Of a stretch of DNA of 64,000 bases, positions 55,887 through 64,000 are shown piece by piece. The stretch lies in assembly GCF_000346465.2 (NCBI RefSeq), contig NC_034015.1, positions 6,986,399 to 7,050,398 of the forward strand, written 5' to 3'. The translations under genes and the position numbers were made by a program. Origin of the DNA: Prunus persica (lineage: Eukaryota; Streptophyta; Magnoliopsida; Rosales; Rosaceae). The notes beneath the pieces were generated by a model. The model did no database searches. It saw nothing but the letters and a program-made list of their open reading frames with translations, and was not told where the DNA came from. Position 1 is the first letter of the stretch. The number at the start of each line of letters is the position of its first letter.

Positions 55887-58800
55887 TTACTCTCTGGGCC
55901 TGGCAAGCCAAAGAGAACTCAGGGCTCGAAGACGCGAAAAATAGTCACTTATTGCAAGCAGTGCACGAGCTGATTGTCGGGTCGTCAGTATACGATGCAT
56001 TTGTTGCAGCGTTTGTTGGCGAAGATTGTCAGCCTGGTAATTGACCAAAATAAGATTACAGAAAATAAGGCAAAAATATTGACATTAGTAGAGCATAAAC
56101 ATGAAAGAAACATAAATAACTAGTGGCATTTTCAGATGTTTTTAAGGGAAGTCAAGTCCCCAAGACAAGATTAAAGAAGCAAGAATTTTCAAACGGGCAT
56201 AGCAATCTATACTCGAGCCAAGTCCCCAAATTTTTGAACCATTTCTGCTGCACGTCTTCCACGAAACAAACTTTTTGAAACAAAAAATTGTTATTGCCTT
56301 CAATAATAGGACTCTAGGTTTTTTTTTTTTTTTTTTTTATCCAGAGACTACAGACTCAAGAGGGCAACAGTTTTCTAGTGTTTCCAAAAGAATAAAGAGA
56401 GACTAGATATTGTAATGATGAAACTTAGGTAGAACAGCCGACGAAAACAAATGAAGAATAAAGTAACTGAAGAAAACAAGAGCTTTTTTCTTCTTCTTTT
56501 TAAGGAAACTATGGAAACAAAAAACAATTTGGTTCCATTCCACCCACAAGTTCCAGCACCATAATATCTACATGCAAGTTCTAGATGCGTCATTCAGAAA
56601 TACCAGCATATTCATGATTGAGTTTTTATCTATAGTTCTTGCAATCATCGAAATTCACTAGGATCACACTGCATAAGCAAGCTACTGGAATCAACTATCA
56701 AGAATTCACCTGGCGGAGGAAACCCTCAAGAGTCCCTAGCTTTCCCATGGCCATGGCCATTTGACCCATATAGTTTGCTACATTTCCAGATGATCCTGAT
56801 GGCCCAGGTGAGCCACTGGCCAAGGTTTCAGCAAGGGATTGCTGCAATGCCTCCATCCCTTGTGACAGAGCATCTTCAGCCTGCTGGGATGACTGCTGCA
56901 AGTTGTAAATACCCACCAATTGCTGCTCAGTTAACGGTTCCAATTGATTCACCAGAAGCTGCACCAAAGCCAATACAGTTTAAAATGCGGAGATCTAAAA
57001 CAATTAGAAAAATATAGGACAGAACGAATACATTATGCCCACATGGTATTCAAATTTAATTTTGAGTAGGTCATTATTCATTTTCTTTAAGAGAATAAAA
57101 CATCAATTTTGATGACACATTCTTTTAAGTTCAAACTTGAGCACTCAAGAATTGTCATTACTTGCAATCAAGGAATAAATGTATTGTTCATTCCATGGAT
57201 ACGGTTATGTGGGCACAGCCAAGTGACTCACAACATAGAAAATGCAGAATTGAACCCATATACATCCAACATTTCCCTTATTTCCATCATGTATAACGTA
57301 TTATGGAGAGACAGCATGTCAGCATGACAGCCCTAACTCAGAATGTCAAAATAAATGGTTTCATGTCAGGAGATTATCACACTTGGAGAAAACAAGGAAG
57401 CAAAATGTTAAAATAACATCTCATATACTAGTAGAAGGATTTATGCAAACACCGCCTAAAACTAAAATGACAAAACCTTTTTCTTTTCCAAGTTCCAAGA
57501 AGATCAAGAGAAAAGTTGCTAGAATGCATTACAACTGAAATCAAATACTCAACCACAGCAAAGAAGAGTTGAAACTAATTTTCACCTTAAGGAGCTCAGA
57601 TGAGCGGAAGCCACCAATCCACATGAAACACCTTTCAGCTGGTGTTTTCCACATTCCTGACAAGATGTGGAAAACATCAGCTTTTGCTGCAGTACCCTTC
57701 AGTCTAAAAATGTCATCGTAGTGAGCAATGACATTGTCAATAACGGTACGAAGTTCAGTGTCACCCGCATGTGAATTAACAGCAGCCCTCAACTCATTTA
57801 TCTGCCTGTTGTGCTCCTCTAGCCACCTTGCATATTCCACATCAAATGCCAGAGCACCTACAGAAGACAAAAACAATTAAATATACGTGTTAAATATACG
57901 GGCGTGTTCTTATGCCAGGCAGTTTAGGAATATAACGCTCGTTTCCAGAATATGATTTTAGACCATTGATTAGCTTGATTCTTGCTTAAATGTCTGGTCC
58001 AAATCCAGCCTGACAACATACGAATCTTATGTTTCCAGACTGTCTGGCAAGAGAATATGACCTCATTATATACGCATTTATACACACATGTATGTATATA
58101 CACACGTATGTATATACATACACACACACACACACATATCCATACATCTTTGCTTTGCTGGCCCCAATAAAGTGAACACAAAACACATGAAATAATCTAA
58201 TTTATCATGTTAGCAACTACATCCATATTTAATACGATGAACATAGAGAAATCTACAGGACAAACATTTAACCCCAGATGCTCAGACCCAACTGCAAAAG
58301 ATCGGGACGGCCAAATAACAGAAAAATCCAAGACAAGCAAGCTGTAGAAGTATCTAACCAAAAATAATCGACTTACTACACACATGCTGATGGAGAGAAT
58401 ACATAACAATAAATTTACTGTGACGGAGATTGATGACGTGACTAGGTTACTGGTTATCCTGGATGGCACTAGATTGGTTCCCTCTAGGAGGGGCAACAGA
58501 AGGTGGAAGTTGGATCACTCTGGGTTATACTCGTGCCATTCTTTTTGTTCCTTCATTCAGGATAATAGTTCTGCGGACGAGTTCCCTTCTCACCCTCAAA
58601 TTTGGAAGGCTAGGACGACAACACCCCCCCACCCCAAAAACCGGGGTGAAAATTCTTCTATGGTAGGTTGCCATTGGAAAAGTAAATACTTGCGACACTT
58701 TGCAGAGGCATCGCCCCTTTATGTGCTTATCCCCTCACTGGTGCACTCTTTGCAATATGGACAGGGAAAGCGCGGATGATCTGTTCATTCACTGTCCCTA

Positions 58801-60979
58801 CTCCTTAAAGGTGTGGTGGTCACTTCTGCAGGAAGTTAATGCTGCTTGGGTTATTCCTAAAGACTGCTTTCAGCTGTTATCCTACAAGATTGATGCGCTG
58901 GGTAGGGGGAAGAAAGCTAAAGTTCTATGGGGTTGCTTGGTGCATGCAGTGTTTTGGAACTTATGGGCTTCGGTTACTCCTGTTTTTAAGGATTTGGCCG
59001 TCTCTCCTATTATGTGAGATTTGTTAGGGGTTGTGAAGTGATGTGTTGCTCTCTTCTTTTTTCCTGGGTGGCCTTTTTGTTTGCTTTTCTCCTCTTTTCC
59101 TTTGTTTGTTTTGGTCTTGAGGTTGCTGTTTGCTTCTGTTTTGCTCTTGTGGATTCCTTATCCACTTGCTTGTTTCTTTGTTTATCTCTTTGATTTTAAA
59201 AAGTTTCTATTAAAAAATAAATAAATAAACTTCTTAAACATATATATGCATTTCAAGGCAGGCTACAAAAATATACACAACTGTGGTTATTAAGTCCAGG
59301 AAAAAGTAAGAATCGGCAGATGAGATTAATAAGTTCAAATACCATTTCCACTCATCGAATGTGATTGATCTCCAGAGCTTGAAATGAATATTCCCTGCAA
59401 CATATAAAACATTAGTATGATACAAAACATCCATGCCCGGCCAAATGAAAAATGTACATAGAAAACCAACCTGCTGGCGGGCACGCTGAAGCTCTTGCTC
59501 AAGCTGGGTTAATTTCAGCCGGCTACTCTCAAGCTGTTGTACATATGCCTGAATAGAAGAACCCGATGGAAATAATGTAAAGGCATACATGAATATAATG
59601 ACACTTCCCCACAAAAAACAGTAGCTATGACTTGTAATGAGATAGAGAAAGATTGCACTTAACACATAAGCGCACTGAACTTACAAACGCAGTTAGTCTA
59701 ATAATAATGACAACAATGCAAAAGAGTAACAGATAATAAATTCATAACATATTGTGACCTACCTTTTTTCTTAATCTGCTCTTCCTGGCGGCTTCACGAT
59801 TTTGAGCAAGTCTTCGCAGTGTCTGTAAAACATTGATTCAAACTAGGGTAAGTTGATAATCATCCAAGACAACACTTTAATAATATATTCAATTGAAATT
59901 ATCAAACCTTTTGATCACCAGGTTTTTCTTTTGACCTGTCACTCGAATCAGAAACTAGAAGACCAGTCATTTGATTCAGTTCAGTCTGCACAAAAACAAA
60001 AAAATTAAATTCACCACCAAAAAACAGCTGAAAATCACAATGTTCTCACATGCACAATAATTTCCATATGGAAAAAATGAGGGATATGTCACTTTGAATC
60101 TTGGATACAAAAATGACTAAAGAAGTAGGCACTCTTAGAGGAAAACTATATGAATAAAGATGAGATGAACCAGAATTTATAAGCAGCGGATACTGAAAAC
60201 TGGAACCAAGAGATGTTACCCTCTGATTTTTATCTTCTGTGTCATCTGTTGAAGTATCAGTCCTAGGGCTTCCATCTGCCATACTGGACTCCCCCCAGTT
60301 CTCGTGATTGCTACGAGATACAGAAGGCAAATTTTGTTGCGCCTCTTTTTGCAGTGGCAACAGCTGAGATCCCACAATACAAACAGATAAGTTTATATCT
60401 AAAGATGCAAGGAACTGGATTCCACAATGCATTCAACCTTATTGGTCTTGCAATCATTTTATTTTATTTTTGTTTTGTTTACTTTAGGAGGGGTGATAAA
60501 AAATTACCTTATTTAAAGAGCCAAATTGGGCATCACTACTCCCCAGTGCCTGGCTACTTAATTTATTTTGATTAAATACAGGACCTAAGAAATCCAAAGT
60601 AATCAAATGAGAAAAAGGTGTCAGAAGCAAGTAAATACCATAATACAACAAGAGTGAAATATGATCAGAAACTTTTTTGCGCATATATATATATATACAC
60701 AATCACCTTCTATTGAGGGACACCCTTTAGGGTCCCCTACGAATTTTTTTTTCAATGATCCAAACCATCTATTTTTTAAGTCTACATAAATAGATCATCC
60801 TCGCAAAAAATGAGACAAATCAGAAACCGTTTCGACATCTAATTGTGTCCTACAAAATCAATTAACACAGTGCTTCAAGAAAGTACTAAAATTTCAATAA
60901 TTCAATTTAGTGGTCAAATGATATCAGATTCAAGTTATTTTTTGTAGGATCAGTGAAATACAAAACAGAATGAGCCCTA

Positions 60980-61073
<94 letters not shown>

Positions 61074-63271
61074 CACACACACACACACGCTCGCATTTCA
61101 CACAAAAAAATTAAAACATAAACACAATTAGAATCATATTTCTGTATCAGACTCCCACGCCAGAAGTTAGATATGCCTCTAAAGTCACACTTCAGCAAGC
61201 CAATGATGATTAGAATTTCGAATAGAACAGTAATTTTCAAGCATGAAGTAGGAGCATAACTCGGTTAATTGGCCGTCATAATGAGAATCTAGATGTTGAG
61301 TAGAACATATTAACAAGAAAAAGCACTAAGAAAATCTTATTCATAACCTTATTTACTGAGTATGGACAGTAAAAGACAATATAAAGGTTAGCCGTGGAAA
61401 AATTAAAAGATATGGTACAAACTGAACAATCATTCTACTCAAGATGGAGCAAATGAATCTTAGAATCAGGGAAAACGTCAGAAAATATTTATGAAATCAG
61501 TAACTTGAAGAAACATCCATATAAAAACAAAAAACAAAAAAAAAACAAAAAATTGCTAGTATTCCAATCTACTTCTGATAAACACCAAGATATTAGTTAC
61601 ATACTTCTCCCAATGTCAACAGCATCCTCTATGCGAAAACCAAGAGTTTGCTCTAGAGTTCCAAAGTCTGAAATTCGAGATGAACGAATGGTGCTCCCCT
61701 CTGTACCACTGAAAGCACACATGGTTAGAACCAAAACTACCAAAATTGACTGATGCAATTCAACAAACAAGCCATTAAAGCTATGTTATGGTAAGACATA
61801 AAAGGCATACTTGCAAATTGTAATTCAACTATCCACTGAGAGACAAATGTGAGAATGTTACAAAACCATCTTCAATCATAATGCAACCAGATGAAGGAAC
61901 TTGTATAGTCTGAAAATATACTATAATTTTGACATTTCATATCAGGATTGAATGATTAACAGATCCTTATAACCATAAGTACCAAAATTGAACAAATGCA
62001 ATTCAATCAACAAACCATCAAATACATGTCGTTACCCAAAATGGTAATGCCAAAAAGGTACCATCACAAATCATAATCCAACAGCCCACTCAGTGACAAA
62101 TGTGAGCATAAGAAACCTCTTCATAATGCAAACAAACAAAGAAACTTGTATTGTCTGAAAATCAACAATAATTTTGACATTTCATTTCAGTATTGAATTG
62201 TTAACAAATTAAAAGCCATGAGAGCCATCTTAAATAGCATATGTCCTGTTTTCGGATTTTGGGATCACTAATCATACTCTTGTAGAAAATAAACTAAAGG
62301 AAATGAGACTTCAGTCCCAAAATTAATACTAAATAAAAGATAATCCACCACGACAAGAAGGAAATTTCCAGTAATATTAAAAAATACTGTAACTTGGTTT
62401 GCTTAATTGAACAGTGACATTTTTTTGAGAGACATTTTTTTGACAGACATTGGGAACAACTCCTCCTCTCCATAATACAGCAACAGCTTCTAGTTGCTCT
62501 TTCTTTAGTCCTCTTTGTTGGCTGTATTTTATGTTTAACTACTCAATCCTACATATACTGACAAATCACAGCTATAGCCACCTTTCCTCAAATCATTATC
62601 TAGACCATTCATATACAATTATGCCAAAAAATCAGTGCGCTCTTTGACCAAATGTGAGGTGGTTAAAGCTTCAATCCAATAAATTCCCAAAGATAACTTG
62701 TAACATAGCTTTCTATTTAGCTGTGAATGGTGCGGAAAATATGGATTAACTTCAGATACTGAGGTTATACGCTGTTCAGGTTACATTTTAGAAGACTTGG
62801 ATAAAGACCTAACATTACTTGAGTGGTTGTGGTTCCATTCCACTTGTTAAACCGTATAATTCTGTTCCTTTCCGGATACTACCAACTAGCAAATAAAGCA
62901 AGATATTCTAATTTCAGCGGCGGATGCTACCAACTTTTGTACTACATTAAAACTTAAATTCATGTACTAGTAACAGAGAGGCAGAGCCAGAGCACGGCTG
63001 CTAAACTAACTGAAAGCCCAAGGAAACTAATTCAGACAGAATTACCATTAGAAAAGACAAACCACTCAAAACCAAAGGAGCTGTACTGCCTATGAAAACT
63101 TAAAACATAAGAATACTAAAATAAATACGGAAAAAATAAGTGGACATCAATTACAGTGTGAGAGATTACTGACGTGGGATTGGAAGTGGGTACTGGAGGA
63201 ACAAAGCTCGGCATCTCGGTCACGACTTTATTACCGTCATTTGCACCAGTTTTAACTGTTCTACTGCCCAT
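55887..63271 (-). CDS. TGA2.1-like: class II TGA bZIP transcription factor (TGA2/HBP-1b type), 469 aa
   Basis: Eleven coding exons join in phase with GT-AG borders: 63271-63174, 61708-61605, 60584-60508, 60414-60220, 59985-59908, 59822-59763, 59548-59471, 59394-59343, 57857-57586, 56958-56710 and 56033-55887. The start MGSRTVKTGANDGNKVVTEM has an in-frame TGA six bases upstream. A long N-terminal extension (1-183) precedes the bZIP: NREAARKSR (N192-x7-R200) and a leucine zipper (AYVQQLESSRLKLTQLEQEL). The rest (from ~249) is a DOG1 domain: ALAFDVEYARWLEE, GMWKTPAERCFMWIGGFRSS, MGQMAMAMGKLGTLEGFLRQ, TTRQSARALLAISDYFSRLR, ending SLWLARPRE. The product binds TGACG-type as-1 elements in the nucleus; class II members act with NPR1 in salicylic acid responses. 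All exons are intact. The long N-terminus fits the TGA2.1/HBP-1b(c38) type rather than short TGA2/5/6. Confidence 0.95.
58080..58137. repeat. AC/TATG-rich microsatellite in a TGA intron
   Basis: CACACATGTATGTATATACACACGTATG and then a CA run. Confidence 0.85.
58390..59230 (+). mobile_element. 3' fragment of a LINE in intron 8 of the TGA gene, antisense
   Basis: The + strand reads RRWKLDHSGLYSCHSFCSFI, then after a shift RHRPFMCLSPHWCTLCNMDR, ESADDLFIHCPYSLKVWWSL and LWGCLVHAVFWNLW. The C-x2-C-x12-H-C arrangement and its context are the reverse transcriptase zinc-binding region (zf-RVT) at the end of plant LINE ORF2. At least two frameshifts, one beside a C8 run at 58622, make it inactive. 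The element ends near 59195-59230 in AAAAAATAAATAAATAAAC, a typical LINE tail. The 5' truncated form is usual for LINE insertions. Target duplications were not identified. Confidence 0.82.
60983..61088. repeat. compound (GT)n(CT)n(AC)n microsatellite in intron 2 of the TGA gene
   Basis: About 28 GT, 16 CT and 9 AC units in a row with almost no interruption. On the sense strand of the gene it reads (GT)(AG)(AC). Confidence 0.95.
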
Positions 63272-63998
63272 GGATCAACATCATCATCACCACCACCACC
63301 ACCACAAACCACCAGAACCACCTGATCCCAAAGCCAAAGACACCCTTGAACAACCCCCTTCAAAAAATTAACTAAAACAGACCACTCAGAAGCTCCTAAA
63401 CCACAAACTCCTATCTACCAAATTACCAGAAAGATTACAACTTTACAAAGACATATACAGAAATAGAACCCAAGCCCCAATCAAAAGCCACGTACTGACG
63501 GGAAAATTGAACCTTCAGAAACCCCACAAGCAGAAATACAATATAGCCCAGTTAACCCAAAGCTTACCAATAGTAGAAACTGTATGAACAAGCCGCCAAG
63601 TTTGAAGTAAAACCAAGGCCAACTCCACCAAAGTAGATGAAGAATCAGAACTCAAGACACTGAATTTCCACAAATTAAACAAACCCAGAAGCTAAAATTG
63701 AAGGAATAGCCCAACAAACCCTAACCCGAGAACCTTTAAGAGGATAAATACCAAGTCCCTTTGACCTTTTGATCGTAATATAGTATTATATAGCTTCACT
63801 TCTCTCTCTCTCTCTCTAAGACTGGAAAATTCAACAGGCCCACCTTGAATTTTGAGCAAATATTTTAACTTTATTAATTTTCTTGAAGAGGTTGGAGAGA
63901 GAGAGTAGAAGAAGCGTGACGTCCAGATCATCCCAATCTCTTCCATACGTCCTTTTCTTCTCTGCAACTTTTTCCATCTTTCAAAGATCGCCATTTTT
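63272..63998 (-). promoter_or_regulatory. 5' untranslated and promoter-proximal region of the TGA gene
   Basis: No further coding exon precedes the in-frame stop. On the minus strand a GAGAGAGAGA tract (63800-63818), typical of plant leaders, and a GGTGGTGGTGGTGATGATG tract just upstream of the ATG are seen. A leader intron is possible but not resolvable. A clear TATA box could not be assigned. Confidence 0.4.
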
Positions 63999-64000
63999 TT

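Noticed and set aside
58197..58496. 99-codon minus-strand frame in the TGA intron
   Set aside because: No similarity to a known domain; it overlaps the start of the antisense LINE and is not linked to TGA exons by splice sites.
63174..63371. Plus-strand frame with a poly-His run
   Set aside because: It is the complement of TGA exon 1 and its GGT/GAT-rich leader.

Overview
The window reads as plant nuclear DNA, almost certainly from a eudicot. Genes have many introns with GT-AG borders. Intergenic DNA is AT-rich and packed with nested plant transposons: CACTA, Mutator-like, Cassandra and other TRIMs, LARD, copia, Tat-type gypsy, LINE and tRNA-derived SINEs. The repeat families look like those of woody Rosaceae, but that is an impression and was not tested. 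Only two host genes look real: the 3' end of a CC-NBS-LRR type resistance gene at the left edge (+ strand, 3-536), and a complete class II TGA bZIP transcription factor gene on the right (- strand, 63271-55887, 11 coding exons, 469 aa). Nearly everything between them is transposon or duplicated debris.

Left part (1-18 kb). After the resistance gene tail come two small host gene fragments: a U2AF35-related exon, and a copy of the TGA exon 10/intron 9 region. A decayed gypsy gag with its primer-binding site follows. CACTA-1 occupies about 7.15-13.70 kb. It carries a five-exon Transposase_24 plus Ulp1-protease gene with a premature stop, introns filled with CGACG-type motifs, and a captured fragment of the proteasome subunit gene RPN6. 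Next to it lies a TNP2 transposase remnant, split by a 2,565-bp insertion that is flanked by CAAGG and ends in a Cassandra LTR.

Middle part (18-34.6 kb). Inverted repeats of over 200 bp at 18084 and 34561, flanked by near-identical 9-10 bp T-rich direct repeats, suggest one large Mutator-like element. Nested inside are a complete TRIM (ACAAC target duplication), CACTA-2 (21836-30683, CCA target duplication, open TNP2 gene of 1,068 codons), a Cassandra element, and an LRR receptor-kinase fragment. CACTA-2 carries fragments of three unrelated host genes (PP2A subunit A, an OTU protease, a phytocyanin), all on the strand of its transposase.

Right part (34.6-64 kb). A copia element is split by a 6.8-kb LARD (GTGGT target duplication). 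Then come a Tat-like gypsy element with a 40-bp tandem array, a truncated second copia element, and a duplicated block lying downstream of the TGA gene. The TGA gene carries an antisense LINE fragment in one intron and a (GT)(CT)(AC) microsatellite in another.

Gene models were built by hand from reading frames and splice sites. Family names rest on recognition of conserved motifs, not on database searches.
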